A DNA stretch of 64,000 nucleotides, from NCBI RefSeq assembly GCF_000308415.1, contig NZ_BAFS01000475.1, forward strand, positions 33,011-97,010, written 5' to 3'. A program made the position numbers and the translations under genes. Position 1 is the first letter of the stretch. Every line of letters begins with the position of its first letter. Below, one piece after another: positions 43,713-52,793 of this stretch. This DNA comes from Nocardia asiatica NBRC 100129. GTDB lineage: Bacteria > Actinomycetota > Actinomycetes > Mycobacteriales > Mycobacteriaceae. Below the pieces are notes generated by a model. That model was not told the origin of the DNA and did not search any database. It was given only the letters and a program-made list of their open reading frames with translations.

Positions 43713-44292
43713 TCGCGCTGTCGACTACGTGCCGGAGACCGTGACCCGCTCGGTGAAACCGCTGGTGGCCGGCAACTTCGGTGTCGGCAAGACCACGTTC
43801 GTGAGCAGCGTCTCGGAGATCAAGCCGCTGCGCACCGAGGAGACCATCACCGAAGCCAGCGTCGGCGTCGACGACATGGCCGGGCTGCCCGGCAAGTCGC
43901 AGACCACGGTCGCGATGGACTTCGGCCGCATCACGCTCAGTCCGAAACTGGCGCTCTACCTGTTCGGCACGCCGGGCCAGCAGCGTTTCGTCCCCCTGTG
44001 GGAGGAGCTGGCCCGGGGTGCGCTCGGGGCGCTGGTGCTGGTCGACACCCGCCGTATCGAGAAGTCCGACGAGGTCCTGTCGGTGCTCGAGGAACGCGGC
44101 GTCCCGTATTCGGTGGCGGTCAACCAGTTCGAAGGCGCGCGGCCCTATCCGCTCGAGGAGGTGCGCGACGCCCTCGACCTGGAACCCGGCACACCGCTGA
44201 CGTCACTGGACGCGCGTGACCGAGGCACCTGCCTTCGTTCGCTGATCACGCTGGTCGAATTCTTGTTCCACCGTTTGGAGTCTCGCATTTGA
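43687..44292 (+). CDS. Conservon CvnD: Ras-like small GTPase (MglA-related)
   Basis: A 201-aa GTPase. The P-loop GNFGVGKTT is at residues 29-37 (Lys35, Thr36). The G3 motif is FGTPGQQRF. The G4 site is VNQFEG rather than NKxD, as usual for this family. The signalling output of conservons is thought to depend on its GTP cycle with CvnB as partner. Its TGA overlaps the TTG start of the first P450 (TTGA), so GTPase and P450 synthesis are coupled. Confidence 0.93.
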   Translation: MGSVLSPSDRAVDYVPETVTRSVKPLVAGNFGVGKTTFVSSVSEIKPLRTEETITEASVGVDDMAGLPGKSQTTVAMDFGRITLSPKLALYLFGTPGQQRFVPLWEELARGALGALVLVDTRRIEKSDEVLSVLEERGVPYSVAVNQFEGARPYPLEEVRDALDLEPGTPLTSLDARDRGTCLRSLITLVEFLFHRLESRI

Positions 44293-45560
44293 CAACGCCA
44301 CAGTCCTCGACCTACCCCGAGAACCTAGCCAGCGGCGCCTGCCCGGTCGCACACGGATCGCCGATCGATACCGACGGTCCCAGGATTCCTCTCTACTCGG
44401 AGGAATTCGCGGCCGATCCGCACGGGATCTACCGCAATATGCGCAGGCGCCACGGTTCACTGGTCCCGATCGAACTGTCTCCCGGAGTCCCCGCCACGCT
44501 GGTGATCGGTTACCAGGAGGCCGTGCGGATCCTCAACGATCCCGAGCACTTCCCCGCCGATCCGCGCATCTGGCAGAAGAACATTCCCGAGGACTCGCCC
44601 ATCCGTCCGATGATGGAGTGGTACCCGAACGCGCTGCGCAACAGCGGCGCGGCGCACGCACGCTATCGGGGCGCCTATACCGCGAGCATCGACGCCATCG
44701 ACCTGCACGAGGTGCACTCGATGGTCGAGCGCATCGCCGTTCCGCTGATCAACAGCTTCTGCACGGAGGGCTCCGCCGACCTGGTGACGCAGTACGCGTT
44801 CCCGCTCGTCTTCGAGGTGCTCAACCGGATCGTCGGCTGCTCCACCGAACTCGGTCAGCGGGTGGCGACCGGCATGGCCATGCTCTTCGACACCGTCGAG
44901 GCGGCCAGGGGCATGGAGATGCTCTCGGCCGCGCTGATGGAGCTGATCCAGCAGCGCCGCGCGGAGCCGGGCGAGGACGTCACGTCCCGGTTGGCGCACC
45001 ATTCGGCCAACCTGAACGACGAAGAGATGCTGTCGAACCTGATCAGTCTCTACGGGGCCGGGATCGAGCCGCAGCAGAACCTGATCACCAACACGCTGCT
45101 GCTGATGCTCACCGACGACCGTTTCGGCGGTGACATCCTCGGCGGCAGCCTGTCGACGCGCGACGCGCTGGACGAGGTGCTGTTCAACGACCCGCCGATG
45201 GCGAACTTCTGCATCACCTACCCGCGCCAGCCCATCCTGATCGACAACACCTGGTTGCCCGCGCACCAGCCGGTGCTGGTCAGCCTCGCCGCCTGCAACA
45301 ACGACCCGGCGATCCGCGGCGGTGAACGCACGGGCAACCGCTCGCATCTGGCGTGGGCCGTCGGGCCGCACGCCTGTCCGGCGAAGTCCGTGGCGTCGGT
45401 GGTCGTCCAAGAAGCCATCGATCAGCTCCTCGACGCGCTCCCAGAGATGCGACTGGCCATTCCCGCGGACGAAGTGGTCTGGCGGCCCGGCCCATTCCAC
45501 CGGGCGTTGGCGGCCTTGCCGGTCGTCTTCCCCGAGTCCCCTCCGTTGAACATGGTGTAA
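44289..45560 (+). CDS. Conservon P450 E1, CYP157-like, no ExxR motif
   Basis: A 423-aa cytochrome P450 starting at TTG 44289. The heme loop is WAVGPHACPAK (Cys363), with Trp for the usual Phe and Pro for the last Gly. The K-helix ExxR is replaced by EVLF (Glu296, Phe299). The I-helix reads GAGIEPQQN instead of AGxxT. CYP157 proteins of Streptomyces conservons are known to lack ExxR. Catalytic competence is therefore uncertain. A GGAG site lies before the TTG. The gene overlaps CvnD by 4 bp and is followed 13 bp later by the CYP154-like gene. Confidence 0.9.
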   Translation: MTTPQSSTYPENLASGACPVAHGSPIDTDGPRIPLYSEEFAADPHGIYRNMRRRHGSLVPIELSPGVPATLVIGYQEAVRILNDPEHFPADPRIWQKNIPEDSPIRPMMEWYPNALRNSGAAHARYRGAYTASIDAIDLHEVHSMVERIAVPLINSFCTEGSADLVTQYAFPLVFEVLNRIVGCSTELGQRVATGMAMLFDTVEAARGMEMLSAALMELIQQRRAEPGEDVTSRLAHHSANLNDEEMLSNLISLYGAGIEPQQNLITNTLLLMLTDDRFGGDILGGSLSTRDALDEVLFNDPPMANFCITYPRQPILIDNTWLPAHQPVLVSLAACNNDPAIRGGERTGNRSHLAWAVGPHACPAKSVASVVVQEAIDQLLDALPEMRLAIPADEVVWRPGPFHRALAALPVVFPESPPLNMV

Positions 45561-45573
45561 GGAGAAGCGTCCG

Positions 45574-46803
45574 ATGTCGCAAGAGCCGATTGTCTTGGAT
45601 CTGACCGGTTCCGATATCCAAGGCGAGGCCGCGCGGCTGCGCGAGCGTGGGCCGGTGGCCCTGGTGGAGTTGCCCGGCGGGGTGCCCGCGTGGTCGATCA
45701 CCGATGCCGTCGTGCTCAAGAGCTTGTTGGCCGATCCCCGGGTGTCGAAGGATCCTCGGCAGCACTGGGCGGCGTTCATGAACGGCGAGATCACCGAGGA
45801 GTGGCCGCTGCACCCGTGGGTGGCGGTCGACAATATGTTCACCGCCTACGGCGCCGAACATCGGCGGCTGCGCAAGCTGGTCGCCCCGGCGTTCACGCAT
45901 CGCCGCACGGTGGCGCTTCGACCGCGCATCGAAGCGATCACCGCCGAGCTGCTCGACCAGCTCGCGGCGACCCCGCGGGGCACGGCTGTCGACCTGCGCG
46001 AGGGCTACGCCTATCCGGTGCCGATCCAGGTCATCACCGAGCTGATGGGTGTGCCCGAGCACTTGGGCCCCGGTGTGCGGAAATGTGTCGACGGATTCTT
46101 CGACACCTCGTTCGGGCCGGAGGAGGCGCAGGCCAACTACCTGGAGATGTACCGGCTCATCAGCGAACTCGTGGCCTACCGGCGGGAGACGCCCGGCGAC
46201 GACATCACGAGCGTGCTGATCGCCAGCCGGGACGAGGAGGACGGCTCGCAGCTGACCGAGAAGGAACTCGTCGACACCCTGATGCTGGTGATCAACGCCG
46301 GGCACGAGACGACGGTGAACCTGCTCGATCAGGCCATCTTCGCGTTGCTCACCCGCGCGGACCAGCGTGCCGACGTGGTGGCGGGCCGGCTCGCCTGGTC
46401 GGACGTGGTGGAGGAGTCGCTGCGCTTCGAGGCGCCGGTGGCGCACCTGCCGCTGCGCTACGCCGTCGAGGACATCGATATCGCGGGCGCCCGCATCCCC
46501 AAGGGGGAGGCGATCCTGGCCTCCTACGTGGCGGCCAACCGCGATCCGAAGGTGCACGGCCCGAACGCGGACGAGTTCGACGTGCGCCGGTCGGTCAAGG
46601 ATCATCTGGCCTTCGGTTACGGAGCGCATCACTGCCTGGGTGCGCCGCTGGCCCGGTTGGAAGCCGAGATCGCCCTTCCGGCCATCTTCCGGCGCTTCCC
46701 GGCCATGCGCCTGGCGGTCGATCCGTCCGAGCTGGGGACCGTACTAAGTTTCATCTCCAACGGTCACTCCGAGCTGCCGGTGTTCCTGGAGGCGGCGGAG
46801 TAG
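45574..46803 (+). CDS. Conservon P450 F1, CYP154-like
   Basis: A 409-aa class I bacterial P450 with all standard motifs: I-helix NAGHETT, K-helix EESLR, and heme loop FGYGAHHCLG (Cys354). AGGAG precedes the ATG. Ferredoxin and reductase are not encoded nearby. It is closely similar to F2 at 49865-51094 along its whole length. Paired CYP157/CYP154 genes are the usual last two conservon genes. The substrate is unknown. Confidence 0.92.
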   Translation: MSQEPIVLDLTGSDIQGEAARLRERGPVALVELPGGVPAWSITDAVVLKSLLADPRVSKDPRQHWAAFMNGEITEEWPLHPWVAVDNMFTAYGAEHRRLRKLVAPAFTHRRTVALRPRIEAITAELLDQLAATPRGTAVDLREGYAYPVPIQVITELMGVPEHLGPGVRKCVDGFFDTSFGPEEAQANYLEMYRLISELVAYRRETPGDDITSVLIASRDEEDGSQLTEKELVDTLMLVINAGHETTVNLLDQAIFALLTRADQRADVVAGRLAWSDVVEESLRFEAPVAHLPLRYAVEDIDIAGARIPKGEAILASYVAANRDPKVHGPNADEFDVRRSVKDHLAFGYGAHHCLGAPLARLEAEIALPAIFRRFPAMRLAVDPSELGTVLSFISNGHSELPVFLEAAE

Positions 46804-46872
46804 TTCCGCCCGACACCTCGATCACACTTGTGGGCATCCGGGGGCGACCTTCCTCGTGTCCGTACTCCGCGA

Positions 46873-46899
46873 CCCGCGTATCCCCTCGGGATACGCGGG
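46873..46899 (+). terminator. Hairpin inside the P450 array
   Basis: CCCGCGTATCCC (46873-46884) and GGGATACGCGGG (46888-46899) form a perfect 12-bp stem with a 3-nt loop, 69 bp after the F1 stop. It probably ends the first conservon transcript. Confidence 0.7.
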
Positions 46900-47097
46900 C
46901 AGAGGTGCTGTGCCGTGGGCGATGTGCGCGCGACTCGCCCGTCGCGCCAACCAGATACACGAGATATGCTCTGCCGCAGTGTATTTCGGCGTAGTGTCGA
47001 ATTCGTTATGATCGCACGGCGATTCGGCCCCCGAGATCCGGCGGGCGTGTCGTGTGCCCGCCCTGCTCGTCGAACGTTCCGACTTTGGAGTCACGTT

Positions 47098-48390
47098 TTG
47101 ACCCACCCACAGTCCCCGGCATCGTCCTCATCCAGCGGCTGCCCGGTCCGGCACGGTTCACCGGTCGGCGCCGACGGCCCACGGGTCGCGCTGTACTCGG
47201 AGGATTTCGCGGCGGACCCCCATCGCGCCTATCGGGAGATGCGCCGCCGGTACGGTTCGCTCGTTCCGGTGGAGCTGTCCCCCGGTGTGCCCGCGACGCT
47301 CGTGATCGGATATCACACGGCGCTGCGCATCCTGAACGATCCCGACCACTTCCCGGCCGATTCGCGGACTTGGCAGCAGACCGTGCCCAGCGACTGCCCG
47401 GTGCTGCCCCTGCTCGAGTGGCGTCCGGCCGCGATCCGCAATTCCGGACTGGAGCACGCCAGATACCGGCAGGCCACCGTGGCGGGCATCGAGGAGATCG
47501 ACCAGTTCGCGCTGCGCGACACGGTGGAGCGGATCGCCGTTCCGCTGATCAACACCTTCTGCGGCGACGGCTCGGCCGACCTGATCGCGCAATACGCCTT
47601 CCCCCTTGCGTTCGCGGTGATCAATGCCATGCTCGGGTGCCCGCCGGAAATCGGCCAGCGGGCTGCGATGGGTCTCGCGGCGATGTTCGAAGGCGTCGAG
47701 GCCGAACGGGGCAACGCGATGTTCAACGACGCGATGGCCGACCTGGTGGCGCTCAAACGGTCCCAGCCCGGCGACGACATCGTCTCCCGCATCTTGAGCC
47801 ACCCGGTCGATTTCGACGACACGGAGATGGTGCAGCAGGTGCTGATGCTGTACGGCGCGGGCATCGAGCCGCAGCAGAACCTGATCATCAACACCCTGCG
47901 GCTGATGCTCACCGACCAGCGCTTCGCGGGCGGCATCATCGGTGGCAGCCTGTCGACCCGGGACGCGCTGGACGAGGTGCTGTTCACCGATCCGCCGCTG
48001 TCGAATTACTGTGTCACCTTCCCGCGTCAGCCGATCCTCATCGATGGCATCTGGCTACCGGCGCACCAGCCGGTGGTCATCAGCATGGCCGGATGCAACA
48101 ACGATCCGGCGATCAACACGGGGCAGTACACCGACAACCGGGCTCATCTCGCCTGGAGTGTCGGGCCGCACACTTGTCCGGCCCGATCCGTGGCCTATCT
48201 GATCGCCCAGGACGCCATCGACCAGCTGCTCGACGCGTTGCCCGAGATGCGGTTGGCCGTCCCCGCCGAGGAGCTGACGTGGCGGCCGGGCCCGTTCCAT
48301 CGGTCGCTGACCGCCCTGCCGGTCCGTTTCCCGGAGTCCCCGCCCCTGCCGGTCTTCTCGAACCAGCCGGAGACGAGTTCGGCGTCGTAG
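47098..48390 (+). CDS. Conservon-associated P450 E2, CYP157-like, no ExxR motif
   Basis: A 430-aa paralogue of E1. Heme loop WSVGPHTCPAR (Cys360); K-helix EVLF in place of ExxR; I-helix GAGIEPQQN. The start is TTG 47098 with GGAG 7 nt upstream, the same arrangement as in E1 and E3. The frame is open upstream to 46828 but that part is not P450-like. No F-type partner follows directly; the next gene is E3. The C-terminus has a short extra tail. Confidence 0.9.
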   Translation: MTHPQSPASSSSSGCPVRHGSPVGADGPRVALYSEDFAADPHRAYREMRRRYGSLVPVELSPGVPATLVIGYHTALRILNDPDHFPADSRTWQQTVPSDCPVLPLLEWRPAAIRNSGLEHARYRQATVAGIEEIDQFALRDTVERIAVPLINTFCGDGSADLIAQYAFPLAFAVINAMLGCPPEIGQRAAMGLAAMFEGVEAERGNAMFNDAMADLVALKRSQPGDDIVSRILSHPVDFDDTEMVQQVLMLYGAGIEPQQNLIINTLRLMLTDQRFAGGIIGGSLSTRDALDEVLFTDPPLSNYCVTFPRQPILIDGIWLPAHQPVVISMAGCNNDPAINTGQYTDNRAHLAWSVGPHTCPARSVAYLIAQDAIDQLLDALPEMRLAVPAEELTWRPGPFHRSLTALPVRFPESPPLPVFSNQPETSSAS

Positions 48391-48591
48391 CCGGGCTGCG
48401 TCCGGCGAATCGCCGACGCCCATGCCGATTCCGAAGGAGGTCGCCGCGCAGAGGTCGTCGCGCACACAGCTGATGAGGGTGTGCGCCGGCCTGTCACCGA
48501 ATCACACGCAGCACGTCGGCCTGCGCCGTCGCCGGGCGCACCCGCCTGGCGATGCGTTCGTCGAATATTCGTTCCTCTGGAGTTTCGTCTT

Positions 48592-49854
48592 TTGACCACG
48601 CCACACTTCCCACCGTCCGCCGCTGTGAGCGGGTGCCCCGTGCCGCACGGGTCGCCCATCGACACCGGCGGTCCTCGCTACCCGTTGTATTCGCAGGAAT
48701 ACGCGGAGGATCCGCACAGGGCCTACCGTGAGATGCGCCGCAAGTACGGTCCGCTCGTTCCGGTCGAGCTGTCGCCGAATGTGCCCGCCACCTTGGTGAT
48801 CGGCTACCACACCGCCCTGCGCATCCTCAACGACCCGGATCATTTCCCGGCCGATCCCCGCACCTGGCAGAAGGACATCCCGGGCGAGTGCCCGGTCCTG
48901 CCGATGCTGGAATGGCGGCCGAACGCGCTGCGCAGCTCGGGCCTGGAGCATCTGCGCTACCGGCAGGCCAACGTCGCGAGCATCATCGGGGTCGATCTGC
49001 ACGCGCTGCACGGCACCATCGAGCAGATCGCGATTCCGCTGATCAACGCGTTCTGCCAGGACGGAGCGGCGGATCTGATCAGCCAGTACGCGTTCCCGCT
49101 CAGTTTCGCGGTGCTCAACGCCATGATCGGCTGCCCAGCGGACATCGGGCAGCAGGTCGCGACCGGCATGGCCGCCATCTTCGAGGGCGTCAACGCCGAC
49201 AAGGGCAACGCGATGCTCACCGACGCGCTGTTCGAACTGGTGCAGATGAAGCGCAAGGACCCCGGCGACGACATCACCTCACGGCTGTTGAACCACGCGG
49301 CCGGCCTGGACGACGTCGAGATGATCCACCAGCTGGTCACGCTCTACGGCGCGGGCATCGAACCGATGCAGAACCTGATCGTCAACACGCTGCTGCTGAT
49401 GCTCACCGACGAACGCTTCGCGGGAGATTTCCTGGGCGGGAGCCTTTCGACCCGCGACGCACTCGACGAGGTGTTGTTCAACGACCCGCCGATGGCGAAC
49501 TATTGCGTCAGCTATCCGAGGCAGCCGATCCTCATCGATGACGTGTGGCTGCCCGCGCATCAGCCGGTCGTGATCAGCATGGCCGGGTGCAACAACGATC
49601 CCGCGATCGGGGTCGGTCAACGCACCGACAGCCGCGCGCATCTGGCATGGAGCGTGGGGCCGCACGCCTGCCCCGCCCGATCCGCCGCGTACCTGGTGGT
49701 CCAGGACGCGATCGATCAGATCCTGGACGCGTTGCCCGAGCTGCGCTTGGCCGTGGAACCCGGCCAATTGAGCTGGCGGCCCGGCCCGTTCCACCGCGCG
49801 CTGGTGTCCCTGCCTGTCGTCTTCCCGAAATCCCCTCCGCTGACCGTCTTCTAA
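48592..49854 (+). CDS. Conservon-associated P450 E3, CYP157-like, no ExxR motif
   Basis: A 420-aa paralogue of E1 and E2. Heme loop WSVGPHACPAR (Cys360); K-helix EVLF; I-helix GAGIEPMQN. TTG 48592 with TGGAG upstream is the start. It is paired with F2, 10 bp downstream. The 201-bp gap before it contains the same CTGGAGTTTCG-type leader as the other E copies. Confidence 0.9.
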   Translation: MTTPHFPPSAAVSGCPVPHGSPIDTGGPRYPLYSQEYAEDPHRAYREMRRKYGPLVPVELSPNVPATLVIGYHTALRILNDPDHFPADPRTWQKDIPGECPVLPMLEWRPNALRSSGLEHLRYRQANVASIIGVDLHALHGTIEQIAIPLINAFCQDGAADLISQYAFPLSFAVLNAMIGCPADIGQQVATGMAAIFEGVNADKGNAMLTDALFELVQMKRKDPGDDITSRLLNHAAGLDDVEMIHQLVTLYGAGIEPMQNLIVNTLLLMLTDERFAGDFLGGSLSTRDALDEVLFNDPPMANYCVSYPRQPILIDDVWLPAHQPVVISMAGCNNDPAIGVGQRTDSRAHLAWSVGPHACPARSAAYLVVQDAIDQILDALPELRLAVEPGQLSWRPGPFHRALVSLPVVFPKSPPLTVF

Positions 49855-49864
49855 GGAGTCCCTG

Positions 49865-51094
49865 ATGGACACCCAGCCCCTAGTCCTCGACCCGACGGGC
49901 GCCGACATCCAGGGTGAGTCCGCGCGCCTCCGTGCGCGCGGGCCGGTGGCCCGAGTCGAGCTGCCCGGCGGCGTACCGGCGTGGTCGGTCACCGACGCCG
50001 ACGTGCTCAAGCGGTTACTGGCCGATGCCCGGGTCTCGAAGGACGCCAAGCAGCACTGGCCCGCGTTCGTCAACGGAGAGATTCCCCAGGACTGGCCGCT
50101 GTTCCTGTGGGTCGCGGTGAACAACATGTTCACCGCGTACGGCGCGGACCATCGCAGGTTGCGCAAGCTGGTGGCACCCGCGTTCACCCACCGCCGCACC
50201 CAGGCGATGCGCCCGATGATCGAGCAGATCGCCGCGGACCTGCTCGCCGAACTGGCGGCGACACCGCGGGGAGAGGCGGTGGACCTCAGGGAAGGTTTCG
50301 CCTATCCGCTGCCGATCCAGGTCATCAGCGCGCTGATGGGCGTTCCGGAATCCTTGCACGCCGGGCTTCGCAAATGCGTCGACGGCATCTTCGATACTTC
50401 GCTCGGGCCCGAGGAGTCGCAGGCGAATTACCTGGAGATGTACCGGATTCTCGGTGAACTCGTCGCCCATCGACGCGAGAGTCCCGGTGACGACATGACC
50501 AGCCTGCTCATCTCGCACCGCGACGAGGAGGACGGTTCGCAGCTCACCGAGCAGGAGCTGATCGATACGCTGTTGCTCGTGATCAGCGCCGGGCACGAGA
50601 CCACGGTGAATCTGCTGGACCAAGCCGTCTTCGCGCTGCTGACCCATCCGCGCCAGCGTGCCGAGGTGACCGAGGGCCGCGCGACCTGGACCGATCTGAT
50701 CGAGGAGGCGTTGCGCTTCGAGGCGCCGGTGGCCCACCTGCCGCTGCGCTTCGCCGCCGACGACATCGAAATCGACGGTCTGCGCATCGCCAAGGGCGAG
50801 CCGATTCTCGCCTCCTACGCCGCGGCCAACCGCGATCCGAAACTGCACGGCGCCACCGCCGACGAGTTCGACGTGCTCCGGGCGAACAAGGAACATCTGG
50901 CTTTCGGTTACGGGGCGCATCACTGCCTGGGCGCGCCGCTGGCCCGGTTGGAAGCGGAGATCGCCCTGCCCGCCCTTTTCCGGCGCTTCCCGGACATGCG
51001 CCTGGCAGCCGATCCGGCCGAGCTCGGCACCGTGTCCAGCTTCATCTCCAACGGGCACGGCAGGCTGCCCGTGTACCTGGAACCGGCGGACTAG
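49865..51094 (+). CDS. Conservon-associated P450 F2, CYP154-like
   Basis: A 409-aa P450, the same length as F1 with matching motifs in register: SAGHETT, EEALR and FGYGAHHCLG (Cys354). It is the last gene of the array and ends just before an 11-bp GC-rich hairpin. The E3-F2 pair repeats the E1-F1 arrangement, so it arose by duplication of the pair. Confidence 0.92.
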   Translation: MDTQPLVLDPTGADIQGESARLRARGPVARVELPGGVPAWSVTDADVLKRLLADARVSKDAKQHWPAFVNGEIPQDWPLFLWVAVNNMFTAYGADHRRLRKLVAPAFTHRRTQAMRPMIEQIAADLLAELAATPRGEAVDLREGFAYPLPIQVISALMGVPESLHAGLRKCVDGIFDTSLGPEESQANYLEMYRILGELVAHRRESPGDDMTSLLISHRDEEDGSQLTEQELIDTLLLVISAGHETTVNLLDQAVFALLTHPRQRAEVTEGRATWTDLIEEALRFEAPVAHLPLRFAADDIEIDGLRIAKGEPILASYAAANRDPKLHGATADEFDVLRANKEHLAFGYGAHHCLGAPLARLEAEIALPALFRRFPDMRLAADPAELGTVSSFISNGHGRLPVYLEPAD

Positions 51095-51103
51095 CGGGGG
51101 TCG

Positions 51104-51130
51104 CGCGCCCCCGGTGCGGCCGGGGGCGCG
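51104..51130 (+). terminator. Terminator at the end of the P450 array
   Basis: CGCGCCCCCGG (51104-51114) pairs with CCGGGGGCGCG (51120-51130) around a 5-nt loop, 9 bp after the F2 stop. Confidence 0.7.
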
Positions 51131-51393
51131 GGGCCGCCGCTCGCAATGTGGCGACCGCCACTATGCGTTTTCAGTGTCGGCGCGGAAGTCGTTGTGGTGG
51201 ACTATCATCCACGAGATGTGGATCGGAATGAGCTGATCTACACGGCCGTCGCACGGGTGCCCACCCCTGCCGTCGTCGGCGTCTGAGACGACCTGCCGCC
51301 GCGGTTGTAGGGTGAGCGCTGCTCGTCCCGGCATGTTTGCGCGACGGTCGCGCGGGCATCCGGGGAAGACGTCGCATCACGCTGGGAGGACCG

Positions 51394-51894
51394 ATGGCTA
51401 CCGAAGACCGGACCGCAGTGTTCGACGCGGTGGTCGCGGCGGCGGACTATCCCGTGCTGCTGGTCACCGTGCAGGCGGAGGGACGGCGCGCCGGATGTCT
51501 GGTCGGCTTCGCGACCCAGGTCAGCATCGAGCCGCGCCGGTTCTTGATCGGCCTGTCCAAGAAGAACCACACCTACCGGGTCGCGCAGCGCGCCGATCGG
51601 CTCGCGGTGCATGTGCTCAGCAGCGAACAGCTCTCGCTGGCCCGGCTTTTCGGCGGTGAGACCGGCGACGACATCGACAAGTTCGTGCACTGCGACTGGC
51701 ACGCCGGCCCCGGGGGCATCCCGGTGCTCAGCACGGTGCCCAGCTGGTTCAGCGCCCGCATCCGCGAGCGGTACGACTTCGGCGATCACGTCGGATTGCT
51801 GCTGGAGCCCGAGGACGCCGCCGTGCTGCGGCATCCCGCGCAGACCCTGCACTATCACTCGGTCGCGGATCTGGTTGCGGGTCACACCGTCTGA
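51394..51894 (+). CDS. Flavin reductase-like FMN-binding protein
   Basis: A 166-aa split-barrel flavin-binding protein: PVLLVTVQAEGRRAGCLVGFATQVSIEPRRFLIGLSKKNHTY and later GDHVGLLLEPED. This family includes the small reductase components that supply FADH2 or FMNH2 to two-component monooxygenases or halogenases, and non-catalytic flavin binders. GGGAGGA precedes the ATG. It overlaps the convergent LLM gene by 13 bp. It could in principle feed the halogenase at 9012, but it is 41 kb away. Confidence 0.82.
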   Translation: MATEDRTAVFDAVVAAADYPVLLVTVQAEGRRAGCLVGFATQVSIEPRRFLIGLSKKNHTYRVAQRADRLAVHVLSSEQLSLARLFGGETGDDIDKFVHCDWHAGPGGIPVLSTVPSWFSARIRERYDFGDHVGLLLEPEDAAVLRHPAQTLHYHSVADLVAGHTV

Positions 51895-52793
51895 GGAGGC
51901 ATTCCGCGCCGATGCCCGCGCGGAAGCCGGTTTCGTGCGTTCGCAAGATCGAAGCGGTCGGCGAAGGCGGACAGCTCGTCGCGGGCGCGCTCCGGGTCGC
52001 CCGTGCTCGCGCTCACCACGACACGCGTGACACCCTGGTCGGCCAATCCTTCGGCTCGCTCGACCGGCATGTCGATCGATCCCCAGCGCGTGTAGTCGAA
52101 CGTCTCGATGCCCCGGCCCGCCGCACCTGCCGCGGCGCGGGCGATCTCCAGCTGGGTGGCGCGTTCGGTCGGCCCGAGCATCCCGCCCGGGAAGAAGCCG
52201 TCGCCGCGGGACCCGGCGCGGCGCGCGGCGGCGCGGCTCGATCCGCCGACATGGATCGGCAACGGTTCGCCCCGAAACGGTTTCGGATAGCTGCACAGGT
52301 TCTCGAATGCGAAGAACTCCCCGTCGAAGCTCACGCCTTCGGCGTCGCCGGACCACAACAGTCGCAGCACATCGATGGCCTCGTCGGCGCGGCGGCCGCG
52401 AGTGGCGAAATCGACGCCGACGGCGCGCGCCTCACCGGGCAGGGTGCCCAAACCGACCGTGAGCAGGCGCATCCGGCCCTTGGACAGCACATCGATGGTC
52501 GCCAGGCGTTTGGCCAGCACCACCGGATGGTGATAGGGCAGCAGCAGTACCGCGGTGCCGAGCAGGATCCGGTCGGTCGCGGCGGCCACGAAACTCAGCG
52601 CGTCGAGCGGGTCGGCGAACGGGAGCGACGGCGTGATCTCCGTCGGCCCGACCGCGGCGCCCGGGTACAACGCGATGTGCTCGGGCAGGTAGATCGCCTC
52701 GAATCCGCAGCGCTCCGCGTGCTGGGCATAGCCGATCAGCCGTTCCGGGTCGACGCCGAAGAACGGGGTGCTGTAGCTGACCGCGAATCTCAC
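51882..52793 (-). CDS. LLM-class (F420-dependent) oxidoreductase
   Basis: A 303-aa luciferase-like TIM-barrel protein: SYSTPFFGVDPERLIGYAQHAERCGFEAIYLPEHI at the start, RILLGTAVLLLPYHHPVVLAKRLATIDVLSKGRMRL in the middle and PLPIHVGGSSRAAARRAG later. These features are typical of F420-dependent members in mycobacteria and Nocardia. It overlaps the MerR gene by 4 bp (ATGA) and is coregulated with it. Substrate unknown. Confidence 0.88.
   Translation of the reverse strand: MRFAVSYSTPFFGVDPERLIGYAQHAERCGFEAIYLPEHIALYPGAAVGPTEITPSLPFADPLDALSFVAAATDRILLGTAVLLLPYHHPVVLAKRLATIDVLSKGRMRLLTVGLGTLPGEARAVGVDFATRGRRADEAIDVLRLLWSGDAEGVSFDGEFFAFENLCSYPKPFRGEPLPIHVGGSSRAAARRAGSRGDGFFPGGMLGPTERATQLEIARAAAGAAGRGIETFDYTRWGSIDMPVERAEGLADQGVTRVVVSASTGDPERARDELSAFADRFDLANARNRLPRGHRRGMPPQTV

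Noticed and set aside
51207..51223. ATCCAC-GAGAT-GTGGAT inverted repeat before the flavin reductase gene
   Set aside because: Short arms and no regulator gene next to it; kept out as a feature because such dyads occur often by chance.
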